From UBA4582 sp013204195 (GTDB lineage Bacteria; Pseudomonadota; Gammaproteobacteria; Pseudomonadales; Azotimanducaceae), in assembly GCA_963925735.1 (NCBI GenBank), contig CAWUUH010000010.1, positions 14,199-78,198 of the forward strand: a DNA stretch of 64,000 nucleotides. Direction: 5' to 3'. Each line of letters begins with the position of its first letter. The stretch's first letter is position 1. This document shows positions 24,187 to 33,626 of this stretch, in pieces. The notes beneath the pieces were generated by a model. The model did not search any database. It saw only the letters and a list, made by a program, of their open reading frames with translations, and was not told where the DNA came from. The translations under genes and the position numbers were made by a program.

Positions 24187-25067
24187 CACGAGTTTACTAC
24201 TCCAGCTTGTTGCAGCGCATCACGAAGAGCCTGATGGTATTGCGGTGATAGTTCGGTGAGGGGCAAACGAATGCCCCGATCGATTTTCCCCATTTCCATG
24301 AGCGCCCACTTAACCGGGATGGGATTAGACTCTAGGAAAAGATTTCGGTGCAATCCTAGCAGGCGCTGATCCAGTGCACGCGCCTCGTCAATCTTGCCTT
24401 CGCGCAGGAGCCTGCATATCTTGGCCATCTCAGCCGGCGCAACGTTCGCGGTCACACTGATGGTGCCACTGGCGCCTGCCAACATCAGCTCAACGGCGGT
24501 TTCATCATCTCCGGAAAAAATCATAATCGGCGTCTTGCAGAGCGCCAGAATCTCCCGCGCTCGGTCGATATTGCCCGTGGCTTCCTTGATAGCGATAACC
24601 TGGTCAAGCTCGGCCAATCTGGCGACCGTAGCCGGCAACATATCGCACGCGGTTCTACTCGGCACGTTATAGAGAATCTGAGGCAGGTCTACTGCGGCGG
24701 CAATGGCTCGGTAATGCTGGTATAGGCCTTCCTGGGTCGGCTTATTGTAGTAGGGCGTCACCAGCAGACAGGCATCAGCCCCAGCATTCTTGGCGGCTCG
24801 CGTTAACTCAATGGCTTCTTTGGTCGCGTTCGCGCCAGTCCCAGCGATCACCGGGATACGACCATTAACGACCTTCACCACACGTTTAACGATTTCGCAA
24901 TGCTCGTTGATGTCCACCGTCGAGGACTCACCAGTGGTGCCCACCGGCACCAACCCATCCGTACCACTGACCACATGCCACTCGACTAACTCATCGAGTC
25001 GCTGCCAATCAATGCCGCCATCCAAATGCATGGGCGTGACTAGCGCTACAATACTACCTGAGATCAT
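24186..25067 (-). CDS. dapA: 4-hydroxy-tetrahydrodipicolinate synthase
   Basis: DapA condenses pyruvate with aspartate semialdehyde, the first committed step of lysine and diaminopimelate synthesis. The 293-residue length is standard. Visible are GTTGESSTVD near residue 43, the catalytic Tyr in ILYNVPSRT, the Schiff-base Lys in VIAIKEATG and the GISVTAN-like GTISVTANVAP. It is the first gene of dapA-bamC-MBL, the arrangement found in many gammaproteobacteria. No riboswitch-like structure is evident in the short leader before ATG 25067. Confidence 0.96.
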   Translation of the reverse strand: MISGSIVALVTPMHLDGGIDWQRLDELVEWHVVSGTDGLVPVGTTGESSTVDINEHCEIVKRVVKVVNGRIPVIAGTGANATKEAIELTRAAKNAGADACLLVTPYYNKPTQEGLYQHYRAIAAAVDLPQILYNVPSRTACDMLPATVARLAELDQVIAIKEATGNIDRAREILALCKTPIMIFSGDDETAVELMLAGASGTISVTANVAPAEMAKICRLLREGKIDEARALDQRLLGLHRNLFLESNPIPVKWALMEMGKIDRGIRLPLTELSPQYHQALRDALQQAGVVNS

Positions 25068-25154
25068 CTTCTAGCCTAATTAGTGCCGCTCGCAGACTAG
25101 GCGACGGCCGGGGTGGATTCGAAAAGCGACAATCTTAATGGTGTCTCTGCTGGA

Positions 25155-26225
25155 TCACAAGGAGGATGAGGCCTCAGCCCCGTTCTGAGGCCACGAGGTC
25201 ATAACTGCCTTGACCAGCGTGGCGAGAGGAATCGCAAAAAACACGCCCCACAACCCCCACCAGCTACCGAAAACCAGCACAGCAGTGATAATGGCGATGG
25301 GGTGCAAATTGACGGCCTCAGAGAACAACAATGGCACTATGACCAATCCATCAATACCTTGGATGATGGTATAACCCAGCATGATATAGAAAAAATCCGG
25401 GCCCCAGCCAAATTGTAGATACGAAATAATAACCAACGGTACCGTCACGGCCACCAATCCCACATAGGGCACTATCACTGACAAACCCACCAAAAAAGCC
25501 AGCAAGGCAGCATAATCGAGCGCGACCACTTTAAAGAAGATATAGCTCACCACACCCAGCACGATGATTTCCAGCACCTTGCCACGAATATAGTTCGCCA
25601 TCTGCTGATCCATCTCAGCACCAATCCGGTTCAACAACGGTCGACGGCTGGGTAAAAGCGACGTACACCAACCCAAAATAGCTTTCTGATCCTTTAAGAG
25701 GAAAAACACCAAGATAGGCACTAACATGGTGTAAACCGTGACCGCGGCAATAACCGGCAACTGGGATAACGAGAAAGATACCAACCATTGGCCGATGCCA
25801 CTGGCCTCAGTATTCAGCATCTCAATCCAGCTACCGACTTGCTGCTCACTCAGGAGTAATGGATATTCATCCGGCAACGTCAACAGCAGCGCACGAGTTT
25901 GCTCAATCATATTCGGCAAGTTATCAAACAACGACCGCATCTGACGCCAGACTCTGGGGATAATAAAGAACAACAGGGCAACGAAACCGCCCATAAACAG
26001 ACTGAAGGTCAGCGCTACAGCCAAACCATTGGGAATACGAAACCGTTTTAACATCTTGATGCTGCCTTGCATGACATAAGCCAGCACAACACCGGTCAGC
26101 AACGGTGCCAGCACATTGCCCATGAACACGATAATCAGGGTAGAGGCCAAGAGTATGGCTGCCAGCAGAACGCCTTCTTCATCAGACAGAAAGCGATTTA
26201 TCCAGCCTCGCATCACTTCAAACAT
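25155..26225 (-). CDS. perM: AI-2E family transporter (PerM-like)
   Basis: This membrane protein of about 356 residues has the AI-2E/PerM fold: paired N-terminal helices (LLAAILLASTLIIVFMGNVL), a soluble middle part, and a C-terminal block with DYAALLAFLVGLSVIVPYVG and LVIVPLLFSEAVNLHPIAI. Family members export small molecules or act as Na+/H+ antiporters; the PerM branch is uncharacterised. I chose ATG 26225 (MFEVMRGW), with AAGGA ten bases upstream, over a start at 26273. It is followed at a distance by dapA and preceded by a TusA-like gene. Confidence 0.9.
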   Translation of the reverse strand: MFEVMRGWINRFLSDEEGVLLAAILLASTLIIVFMGNVLAPLLTGVVLAYVMQGSIKMLKRFRIPNGLAVALTFSLFMGGFVALLFFIIPRVWRQMRSLFDNLPNMIEQTRALLLTLPDEYPLLLSEQQVGSWIEMLNTEASGIGQWLVSFSLSQLPVIAAVTVYTMLVPILVFFLLKDQKAILGWCTSLLPSRRPLLNRIGAEMDQQMANYIRGKVLEIIVLGVVSYIFFKVVALDYAALLAFLVGLSVIVPYVGLVAVTVPLVIISYLQFGWGPDFFYIMLGYTIIQGIDGLVIVPLLFSEAVNLHPIAIITAVLVFGSWWGLWGVFFAIPLATLVKAVMTSWPQNGAEASSSL

Positions 26226-26300
26226 AAAATATGTGTTCCTTGCTGTGTGATTTTCTGTGTGCCTGCGGCACATCAGTGGCTTGACGCATTAAGAGGTTGA

Positions 26301-26576
26301 TCAGCCTCGGGCATCCGACTTTTTCAGCCAGAAACCATATCGACCCTCAACAGCGGTCGATCCCAGGAGCTGGTGCCCACTTTGGTTGGCAAACACCTGA
26401 AAGTCTCGCACCGATCCTGGGTCAGTACAAACCACCGACAGTACCTGACCCGGACGCATTTTATTCAACGCCTGCTTGGCCTTCAGCAATGGCAAGGGAC
26501 AAGTCAGACCCACAGCATCCAGAGATTCATCAGCGATGATGGCCTCGGGGCTGTCATTAGAAGTTTCACGGCTCAT
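26301..26576 (-). CDS. TusA-like sulfur carrier protein
   Basis: The last 75 residues form a TusA/SirA domain with the key Cys in LDAVGLTCPLPLLKAKQAL (CPxP) and a C-terminal QLLGSTAVEGRYGFWLKK. Such proteins relay persulfide sulfur, for example to tRNA modification or molybdenum cofactor synthesis. ATG 26576 gives 91 residues; ATG 26591 adds five. The remaining upstream frame is not credible coding. It is divergent from bepA; the same TusA-BepA-NadA neighbourhood occurs in Pseudomonas, so this is likely the conserved orthologue and not the main TusA. Confidence 0.88.
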   Translation of the reverse strand: MSRETSNDSPEAIIADESLDAVGLTCPLPLLKAKQALNKMRPGQVLSVVCTDPGSVRDFQVFANQSGHQLLGSTAVEGRYGFWLKKSDARG

Positions 26577-26739
26577 AGTGGCGCTCGTCATCGCAAAGCC
26601 AAGATTATATCTGTTATTCAAGCCGGAAACGAACTTCGCCCACTCACGACCGTCCGCCCAGTCTAAACCCACTTGCCGGGAACGTATCGATACTGATAGG
26701 GTCAAATCTGACTCTCACCTTTTTGGCTTGCACCTCATC

Positions 26740-28245
26740 ATGATTGCCTTGTACCCCGCCAGGATATCTAAGCTGATTTTAGCTTGGCTGCGACTGTATT
26801 TTTCACCACCTGCCGCCCTCTGGCTGGCACTCGCTCTGGCTGGCATACCCATCGCCCAAGCGACGCAAAACCAAAATCTACCCCAGTTTGGCGATACCAC
26901 ATCAGCCATTATGTCGCTGACTGAAGAACACGAATTGGGCCAAGAATTTCTGCGCTCGTTACGCGCTCAGGCGCCACAGGTCAAAGATCCTCTGATGCAG
27001 AGTTATCTGGAGCACCTCATTTACAGACTCGCCTCTAACAGTCGGCTCGAGGACCGCCGACTGGAACTGATAATCATTGATGATACAGCCCTGAACGCCT
27101 TTGCCGCACCGGGCGGCATTATTGGCGTGAATCTTGGCTTGTTCCTGGTGGGCGAGAGCGAAAATGAAATTTCATCAATTCTCGCTCACGAATTAGCCCA
27201 CCTAAGCCAACGCCATTTCGCCCGCGGCCTCGAGGCGGGTCGTAGCGCTAACATCAAAAATTTGGCAGGTCTGTTAGCTGGCGTGGTCCTGCTAACAACC
27301 ACCGGCGGTAGCGCTGGGATGGCAGCCATCAGTGCAGGTCAAGGCCTCGCCGTGAACGAGCGCCTGCGCTACAGCCGTTCACGAGAGGCCGAAGCAGACA
27401 GGGTAGGGATTGATACGCTGGTTGACGCAGAGATGGACCCGCGCGCCATGGCTTATATGTTCGAGCGGCTAGAGCGAGCCAATCGATTCAATACTACTCG
27501 CGTACCTGAATTCCTTCTGACCCACCCTGTGACCAAGGACCGTATCGCCGACTCTTACAACCAGACCCGAGGCTACCCAGCGAAAGTTTGGCCGCAGAAT
27601 CTGGATTTTCAGTTAATGAAAGTACGCACCATGGCGAAGGGCGACAAAACCAACACTGAACTCATCAAACGTTTTGAAGCCAGCGCAAAGAGCCCAGACC
27701 CGGTCATCAAAGCGGCCTACCAATACGGCCTGGTTCTGGTGTATATCGATGCGGGCAGGTTCGATGACGCGCAACGCCTACTCGACCCTTTGATGGCACA
27801 ATACGAAGGCAAAATCGCATTCACGCTCGCGGCGGCATCCTTGAACATCAAGGCTCAACGCTACACCCAAGCCCAGAATATCTTGCAGCAGGCGCTTCGC
27901 ATCAACATTGGTAATTATCCACTGTCAATGCGTTATGCCGAAGTCCTGATGCACACTCAGCAGGCTGACAAGGCCGTCGCTGAACTCAGCAAACTCACGA
28001 AGGAACGCCCTAATGATATTAATGTCTGGTACCTGTTAGCTGAAGCCTACGGACTAGCCAACGATGTTATTGGCGTTCATGAGGCCCGCGCCGAGTACTT
28101 CGTCATGGTCGGCAACCTTGACCAGGCCGTCAAACAGCTGAGTTACGCGATTCCACTAGCGCGAGACAACTTCAGCCTAACTGCCAGACTTCGCCAGCGC
28201 ATCAAAACCATTCATGAACTTCGCCGCGAGCAACGCTCCTCCTGA
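26740..28245 (+). CDS. bepA: Periplasmic M48 metalloprotease/chaperone BepA
   Basis: From ATG 26740 this is a 501-residue exported protein with a signal peptide ending near GIPIAQA. The M48 zinc site is HELAH at 150-154 in ILAHELAHLSQRHF, with the third ligand Glu in SREAEADRVG. The C-terminal half is TPR-like. BepA degrades or rescues stalled LptD and other outer membrane proteins at the BAM complex, which suits its neighbours bamC and tol-pal. The open frame extends upstream to 26476, but that part overlaps the TusA-like gene and has no exported N-terminus. Confidence 0.92.
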   Translation: MIALYPARISKLILAWLRLYFSPPAALWLALALAGIPIAQATQNQNLPQFGDTTSAIMSLTEEHELGQEFLRSLRAQAPQVKDPLMQSYLEHLIYRLASNSRLEDRRLELIIIDDTALNAFAAPGGIIGVNLGLFLVGESENEISSILAHELAHLSQRHFARGLEAGRSANIKNLAGLLAGVVLLTTTGGSAGMAAISAGQGLAVNERLRYSRSREAEADRVGIDTLVDAEMDPRAMAYMFERLERANRFNTTRVPEFLLTHPVTKDRIADSYNQTRGYPAKVWPQNLDFQLMKVRTMAKGDKTNTELIKRFEASAKSPDPVIKAAYQYGLVLVYIDAGRFDDAQRLLDPLMAQYEGKIAFTLAAASLNIKAQRYTQAQNILQQALRINIGNYPLSMRYAEVLMHTQQADKAVAELSKLTKERPNDINVWYLLAEAYGLANDVIGVHEARAEYFVMVGNLDQAVKQLSYAIPLARDNFSLTARLRQRIKTIHELRREQRSS

Positions 28246-28276
28246 TTTGGCACACTCACTTATCGCCCCACATCGA

Positions 28277-28297
28277 AGCTAAGCTTAGCGCTTAGCT
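28277..28297. terminator. Hairpin at the convergent bepA/nadA ends
   Basis: AGCTAAGC at 28277-28284 pairs with GCTTAGCT at 28290-28297 around a five-base loop. It overlaps the nadA stop codon and is 32 bases past the bepA stop. It could end both transcripts, but there is no T run. Confidence 0.4.
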
Positions 28298-29334
28298 CGC
28301 ATACGATAATCATCAGAGTTTGCAAAAGACACCATCCGCTCTAGCGGCACAAGCGCTTGACGGGCAATATCAGCCTCAACTGTCACCTCATTGGTGCCCT
28401 CGGCCAGGCTCGCGTAAAGATTTTGTAATTCATTCATTCCCATCCAGGGGCAATGAGCACAGCTACGACAGGTCGCACTGGTACCCGCGGTAGGCGCTTC
28501 GATAAACGTTTTACCTGGCGCCATCTGCCGCATTTTATGAAAAATCCCTCGATCGGTAGCAACGATAAAATGCGTGTTCGGCAGATCTCGGGCCGCATTG
28601 ATAAGTTGAGTGGTCGAACCGACAACATCCGCCAGGGCGACAACCCCTGCTGGCGACTCCGGATGGACGAGCACGGCGGCCTCAGGGTAGACGTTCATCA
28701 AGTCTCGCAAACCTTTAGCCTTGAACTCCTCGTGGACAATACAGGCGCCGTCCCACATCACCATGTCCGCGCCGGTCTCGTTCTGGATATAGCTACCCAG
28801 ATACTTATCTGGCGCCCAGAGAATTTTCTCTCCTCGGTCCATTAAATGCTCTGCGACCTCCAAGGCAATACTAGAGGTCACGACCCAATCTGCTCGAGCC
28901 TTGACCGCGGCTGATGTATTGGCATAAACCACAACAGTACGATCTGGGTGCTGGTCACAAAATGCAGAAAACTGATCTATCGGGCAACCCAGGTCTAATG
29001 AACAGGTCGCTTCCAATGTCGGCATCAATACCCGCTTCTGTGGGCTGAGAATTTTCGCCGTTTCACCCATGAAGCGTACACCCGCCACCACCAGCGTAGT
29101 GGCCTCAGACTGACTGCCGAAACGTGCCATCTCGAGCGAGTCTGCGACGCAACCACCAGTCTCTTCTGCCAACTCCTGTATGACATCAGCCGTATAGTAG
29201 TGCGCAACCAAAACCGCATTTTGAGCTTCAAGCAACTCCTTGATCTTGATTTTGAAATCCTGAACTTCGGCCGCCGTCATGCTCTGGTTCTGGTGCAGCG
29301 GTACATCAAACGCAATATTGGCCATGTTATTCAT
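28285..29334 (-). CDS. nadA: Quinolinate synthase A
   Basis: NadA uses a [4Fe-4S] cluster to condense iminoaspartate with dihydroxyacetone phosphate into quinolinate, the NAD precursor. The 349-residue protein has the three family cysteines in CSLDLGCPIDQF, GTSATCRSCAHCPWMG and nearby, plus YANTSAAVKARADWVVTSS and HPESPAGV. The start MNNMANIAFDVPLH has ATG 29334, preceded by CCTGAGG-type purines. It is convergent with bepA and divergent from the ATP-grasp gene. Confidence 0.96.
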   Translation of the reverse strand: MNNMANIAFDVPLHQNQSMTAAEVQDFKIKIKELLEAQNAVLVAHYYTADVIQELAEETGGCVADSLEMARFGSQSEATTLVVAGVRFMGETAKILSPQKRVLMPTLEATCSLDLGCPIDQFSAFCDQHPDRTVVVYANTSAAVKARADWVVTSSIALEVAEHLMDRGEKILWAPDKYLGSYIQNETGADMVMWDGACIVHEEFKAKGLRDLMNVYPEAAVLVHPESPAGVVALADVVGSTTQLINAARDLPNTHFIVATDRGIFHKMRQMAPGKTFIEAPTAGTSATCRSCAHCPWMGMNELQNLYASLAEGTNEVTVEADIARQALVPLERMVSFANSDDYRMRAKR

Positions 29335-29436
29335 ACCTCAGGGAGATTCGATGGCCAATTATACCTAATTCGCCAAAAGATAGATCAATATAGGCAGACC
29401 ATTCGGTCTGCGAGTAAACTGGGGCACCCTTAAGAG

Positions 29437-30447
29437 ATGCACAAACCCATGCCAAGCATTGCTTTTCTCATCGCCAAAACTGACTTTGTGGTCGACGATA
29501 ACTACCAACGCTTCGCCAATGAAATGCGTGAGCAGAACTACGCTGTCTATATTGGCTTTATCGACTCTCTGGCCATGCAAAACTCCCAAGTGGTTGCCGA
29601 TATGTTCTTGCTGGAGACCCCACTGACTAGCGGCACGCCCTTCCCTTTCATGACGACCCTGCCACTGGAGAAGCTCGATACTATCTGGCTTTTATCTCTG
29701 GGTTTACGCAACAATTTTCTCGACAAATTCCAGCTGCTATATACCTTGGAGGGGCAATGTCGAATCATCAACTCCCTGACGGCCATCATGCACTTCAAGA
29801 GCAAGTACTTGCTCGCCAGCCACCCAGAAGTTTTCCAACATCCCGAATTATTTGCTGCAACTGATCCACAGGCACTCTACCGCCATATGCTTGAGCGAGA
29901 GCAAGTCGATCCCGGTCAACGCTGGATTGTCAAACCACCGGCCGGCAGCTTGGGCCGCAGTGTATTTCTACTCAGCGTTAAAGACCCCAATGCCCAGGTG
30001 ATTCTCGAGACGCTGACAGGGGTTGACGCTGATCAATACTGCCTGATGCAACCCTACGTCAAGGAGATCGAAACGGGTGAGAAGCGGGTGCTGATTGCTG
30101 GCGGCGAGCCGGTCGGCCAATATTTGCGCCTAGCGGCAAAAGACCATCGCACTAATCGCATGCAAGGCGCAGCGCTCAGCGCCTGTGAACTGACCAATAC
30201 GGAACGGGCTTACTGTCGAAAAATCGGCACATTTCTTGTTGAGCAAGGCATTGAGTTTGCCGGGTTAGACCTGGCTTACCCTTGGGTCATAGAGTTTAAT
30301 GTCATCAACCCAGGCGGGTTACTCACCATCGAGCAACTCACTGGCAGCAATCATTGCCAACGGATAATCGAGCAGATTTTCACTCCTCGCGCCCACCGAC
30401 CCGCTGACAGCATCAATCCTCTAACAAATAACCCAACTGACGCTTGA
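29437..30447 (+). CDS. Glutathione synthase-like ATP-grasp protein (divergent GshB)
   Basis: The 336-residue protein follows the GshB layout: INSLTAIMHFKSKYLLAS in place of the usual INSP-LR-NEK stretch, then VKPPAGSLGRSVF (ATP-grasp Lys and Gly-loop), EIETGEKRVLIAGGEPVG, FAGLDLAYPWVIEFNVINPGG with metal-binding Glu and Asn. Two GshB hallmarks are altered: RKDPPFD is SLGLRNNFLDKF, and the RGNLAAGG lid is NRMQGAALSA. It is thus either a divergent glutathione synthase or an ATP-grasp ligase for another peptide. It lies directly upstream of tRNA-Lys and is divergent from nadA. Confidence 0.75.
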   Translation: MHKPMPSIAFLIAKTDFVVDDNYQRFANEMREQNYAVYIGFIDSLAMQNSQVVADMFLLETPLTSGTPFPFMTTLPLEKLDTIWLLSLGLRNNFLDKFQLLYTLEGQCRIINSLTAIMHFKSKYLLASHPEVFQHPELFAATDPQALYRHMLEREQVDPGQRWIVKPPAGSLGRSVFLLSVKDPNAQVILETLTGVDADQYCLMQPYVKEIETGEKRVLIAGGEPVGQYLRLAAKDHRTNRMQGAALSACELTNTERAYCRKIGTFLVEQGIEFAGLDLAYPWVIEFNVINPGGLLTIEQLTGSNHCQRIIEQIFTPRAHRPADSINPLTNNPTDA

Positions 30448-30471
30448 GTTTTAAACCCAAACCGTTATGAT
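30444..30471 (+). promoter_or_regulatory. Sigma70 promoter of tRNA-Lys
   Basis: TTGAGT (30444-30449) and TATGAT (30466-30471) are spaced by 16 bases and end 15 bases before the mature tRNA. The -35 overlaps the stop codon of the preceding gene. Confidence 0.6.
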
Positions 30472-30486
30472 ACCCGCTCTTCTTTT

Positions 30487-30562
30487 GGGCCGATAGCTCA
30501 GTTGGTAGAGCAGCTGGCTTTTAACTAGTAGGTCCCGCGTTCGAGTCGCGGTCGGCCCACCA
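30487..30562 (+). tRNA. tRNA-Lys (anticodon TTT)
   Basis: A complete 76-base tRNA: acceptor GGGCCGA pairs with TCGGCCC, the D arm is AGCTCAGTTGGTAGAGC, the anticodon loop is CTTTTAA, the T loop is GTTCGAGTC flanked by CCGC/GCGG, and CCA is encoded. The anticodon stem (GCTGG/CTAGT) contains two G-T pairs. In Pseudomonas-type genomes a lysine tRNA sits near queC, and here queC is 2.4 kb downstream. Confidence 0.97.
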
Positions 30563-30871
30563 TTTTCAAGATGTACAGGTGGTTACCCCTAAGAAGTTTC
30601 CCCCATAGATGAAGATTCCACCCCACCCAAATTATCGGGATATCGCGGGTGGAGTTAGACTCAAGCTGCCCATGAAGTTATACAATGGCTATCGCCATCA
30701 GGCACAAGTACGATCCGACCCGATTCCATAACAGCTTGGCGCTCACTCGATCAGTGCCGCCGATGCCTGAAAAAAAACCCTGCGACAACTTCCCTAGCAG
30801 CAAATCTCGCGGTGGCTATTCGTGAGCACAGATCTCCAAAAGACTAACGTTCATCTTTCACAGGCCGTCAA
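30563..30871. other. Intergenic region after tRNA-Lys
   Basis: About 309 bases without a convincing ORF, hairpin or second tRNA. It contains the promoter of the M3 peptidase gene, which I could not place. Confidence 0.4.
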
Positions 30872-32902
30872 ATGAATCCTTTGCTAAGTCCTTGGACAAG
30901 TCTCCATGGATTACCCCCTTTTCAAGACATCAAGCTCGCACATTACCTACCCGCTTTCATTGAGGCTTTTCGGCAACAACAAACCGAAATTCATGCCATT
31001 GAGACCAATTCTGAACCCCCGAACTTTGCCAACACAATAGAAGCCCTGGACATTTCAGGGCACCTATTAAGGCGAGTGTCGAGTGTCTTTTTCATGCTCA
31101 CTTCCGCTCATTCGAGCGAAGCAATGCGCGCAATTCAGTCCGAGATAACGCCGCTCAATGCTGCCCACGAAAGCGAAATTTACACTCGAACAACGCTATT
31201 TAAGCGAGTCGATAGGGTCGCTAATCTGTCCCGCGTCAACCTTGACGAAGAGCAGCAACAGCTTCTCACCGAGACCCACAAACGATTTATCCGCGCGGGC
31301 GCTAAACTCAACAAAGCAGACAAAGCAGAGATTCTAAATATCGATGCGCAACTTGCGACACAGCAGACGCGCTTTGGTCAAAATGTACTCAACAGCAGTA
31401 ATCAATTCGAACTGTTGCTTGAGAATGAAACAGAACTGCAGGGATTACCCCTATCAATTCGCAGTAATGCTAAGCGCGAAGCCGATGCTCGCGGGCACAA
31501 AGACAAATACCTATTCACGTTATCAAGATCCTCTGTAACACCATTTTTACAATTTTCCGCTCGCCGCGAACTTCGTGAAGTTATGTGGCGTGCCTACACG
31601 AATTGCGCCAACAATGATGACGCGCTGGACAATAAAGCCGTCATTGCCAATATTGTTGGGCTTCGTGCGCAACGAGCGCAACTGCTAGGCTTCGCGAGTC
31701 ATGCCGACTACATTCTCGACGCTAACATGGCGCAATCACCGACGAAGGTTCGAGCACTCTTGGATCAAATTTGGCAACCGGCCAAAGAGCGAGCGAAACA
31801 GGAAGTCGCCGATTTACAGACGCGAATTCAACGTGACGGCAAGAACGATGACCTCGCCCCCTGGGACTGGTGGTATTTTACAGAAAAAATTCGAGCCGAA
31901 CGCTTTGACCTGGACAGCGAAGCATTAAAGCCTTACTTCCAAATCGACAAGGTTCGCCAGGGGGCCTTCGAGGTCGCACGTCAACTTTTCGGCCTACAGT
32001 TTACAGCCCTCGATCCGCTCGAGAGGCCCGCACTTTATCACGAGGATGTTGAAGCCTTCGAGGTACGAGAGGCAGATGGTCGTTTCATCGGGCTATTCTT
32101 AACCGATTATTATATGCGTCCCTCAAAACGCGGCGGCGCCTGGATGAACTCACTGCAAAAGCAGTCCAGCTGCGACGGAGAGGTGTATCCGATTGTTTGC
32201 AATACCTGTAACTTCGCAAAAGGTGCCCCGTCTTTACTTGGGCTCGACGAAGTCAGAACCCTGTTTCATGAGTTCGGCCATGCACTCCACGGCCTGCTAT
32301 CCAAGGTCAAATACCAGAGCCTCAGTGGTACTGCTGTAAAGCGTGATTTTGTCGAACTGCCCTCTCAGATCATGGAGCACTGGGCAACCGAAGCTAAGGT
32401 CTTAAAGCACTTTGCGCGCCACTATGAGACAGAAGAGATAATCCCTGACGAATTAATTGCTAAAATTCAAGAGAGCAGCACCTTCAACCAGGGCTTCGCC
32501 ACCACCGAGTACCTCGCCGCCTCGTACCTTGACCTTGCGTGGCACGGACCGACGCTCACTCAAACGACTGCCGAAACAGTCACTGCCGCGGAGCAAGCGG
32601 CAATGGAGGATCTGGGGCTGATACCTGAAGTAGCCCCACGGTATCGCTCCACCTATTTCCAACATATCTTTTCCGGCGGCTACTCGGCAGGCTACTATGC
32701 CTATATCTGGGCCGAAGTCCTGGATGCCGATGCCTACGAAGCATTCAAGGTGAATGGCATATTTGACGCACGAACAGCCCAGGCGTTCCGAACACACATA
32801 TTGGAAAAAGGCGGTAGCGTGGAGCCAATGGTGTTATATCAGCGCTTTAGAGGCAAAGAACCGACGGTCACTGCGTTGCTACAGGGTCGTGGCTTAACCT
32901 AG
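30872..32902 (+). CDS. M3 family zinc peptidase (Dcp/OpdA-like)
   Basis: The 676-residue cytoplasmic metallopeptidase carries HEFGH at 466-470 in LFHEFGHALHGL, and SGTAVKRDFVELPSQIMEHWA, the M3A signature with the downstream Glu ligand and substrate-binding residues. Its length and the SGT-x-RDFVELPSQ pattern lie between oligopeptidase A and dipeptidyl carboxypeptidase; the short gap between HEFGH and RDFVE suits the Dcp branch. It recycles short peptides. No signal peptide is visible. It is monocistronic and convergent with queC, with 16 bases between the two stops. Confidence 0.9.
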   Translation: MNPLLSPWTSLHGLPPFQDIKLAHYLPAFIEAFRQQQTEIHAIETNSEPPNFANTIEALDISGHLLRRVSSVFFMLTSAHSSEAMRAIQSEITPLNAAHESEIYTRTTLFKRVDRVANLSRVNLDEEQQQLLTETHKRFIRAGAKLNKADKAEILNIDAQLATQQTRFGQNVLNSSNQFELLLENETELQGLPLSIRSNAKREADARGHKDKYLFTLSRSSVTPFLQFSARRELREVMWRAYTNCANNDDALDNKAVIANIVGLRAQRAQLLGFASHADYILDANMAQSPTKVRALLDQIWQPAKERAKQEVADLQTRIQRDGKNDDLAPWDWWYFTEKIRAERFDLDSEALKPYFQIDKVRQGAFEVARQLFGLQFTALDPLERPALYHEDVEAFEVREADGRFIGLFLTDYYMRPSKRGGAWMNSLQKQSSCDGEVYPIVCNTCNFAKGAPSLLGLDEVRTLFHEFGHALHGLLSKVKYQSLSGTAVKRDFVELPSQIMEHWATEAKVLKHFARHYETEEIIPDELIAKIQESSTFNQGFATTEYLAASYLDLAWHGPTLTQTTAETVTAAEQAAMEDLGLIPEVAPRYRSTYFQHIFSGGYSAGYYAYIWAEVLDADAYEAFKVNGIFDARTAQAFRTHILEKGGSVEPMVLYQRFRGKEPTVTALLQGRGLT

Positions 32903-32918
32903 TCGGCCGAACAGCAAT

Positions 32919-33626
32919 CTAGCCTCGGGGAATATAACGGGTAGGATCAGGCACACCAGCCGCGTCAAAGCCAGCTCGGCGAATTCGACAGCTATCGCAC
33001 TCGCCACAGGCTCCACCGAATTCATCCAGCTGATAGCAGGAGACGGTTTGACTATAATCAACGCCAAGAGCCAGGCCGGTCGTGATAATCGCCTCCTTAC
33101 TTAAGGCAATCAACGGCGTGTGAATGTGCAAACGGCCTCCTTCAACGCCGATACGGGTCGCCAGGTTTGCCATGGTTTCAAAGGCTTGAATAAATTCAGG
33201 TCGGCAGTCAGGATATCCGGAATAATCAACGGCATTGACGCCGATGAAAATATCCAGAGCTTCCAGTACCTCAGCATAAGCTAGGGCATACGCCAGAAAT
33301 ACCGTATTACGGGCCGGCACATAGGTCACTGGAATGTCTGTCGAATTAGCCGTTTCGGCAACGATGGGTACCGCTATATTAGGGTCTGTCAGCGCAGAAC
33401 CGCCAAATCCAGCGATATCCACCGACACGACCTTGTGATGCGCCGCACATCGTGCGGCAATCTGGCTGGCAAATTGAATCTCAGTCAAATGACGCTGACC
33501 GTAGTCAAAGCTCAGACAATAACATTCAAAGCCGTCAGCCTGAGCCATTGCCAAGGTTGTCGCCGAGTCCAACCCCCCAGACAGCAATACGACCGCTTTT
33601 GGCCGAGTGACAGACGCATCAGACAC
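32919..33626 (-). CDS. queC: 7-cyano-7-deazaguanine synthase QueC
   Basis: QueC converts 7-carboxy-7-deazaguanine to preQ0 with ATP and ammonia in queuosine synthesis. I chose GTG 33626 (VSDASVTRP, 235 residues) because GGGGAG lies about nine bases upstream and the following residues match the family start. The PP-loop is LLSGGLDSATTLA, and the C-terminal zinc cysteines are in SCYQLDEFGGACGECDSC. The start overlaps the queE stop by eight bases, so the two are coupled. Confidence 0.95.
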   Translation of the reverse strand: MSDASVTRPKAVVLLSGGLDSATTLAMAQADGFECYCLSFDYGQRHLTEIQFASQIAARCAAHHKVVSVDIAGFGGSALTDPNIAVPIVAETANSTDIPVTYVPARNTVFLAYALAYAEVLEALDIFIGVNAVDYSGYPDCRPEFIQAFETMANLATRIGVEGGRLHIHTPLIALSKEAIITTGLALGVDYSQTVSCYQLDEFGGACGECDSCRIRRAGFDAAGVPDPTRYIPRG

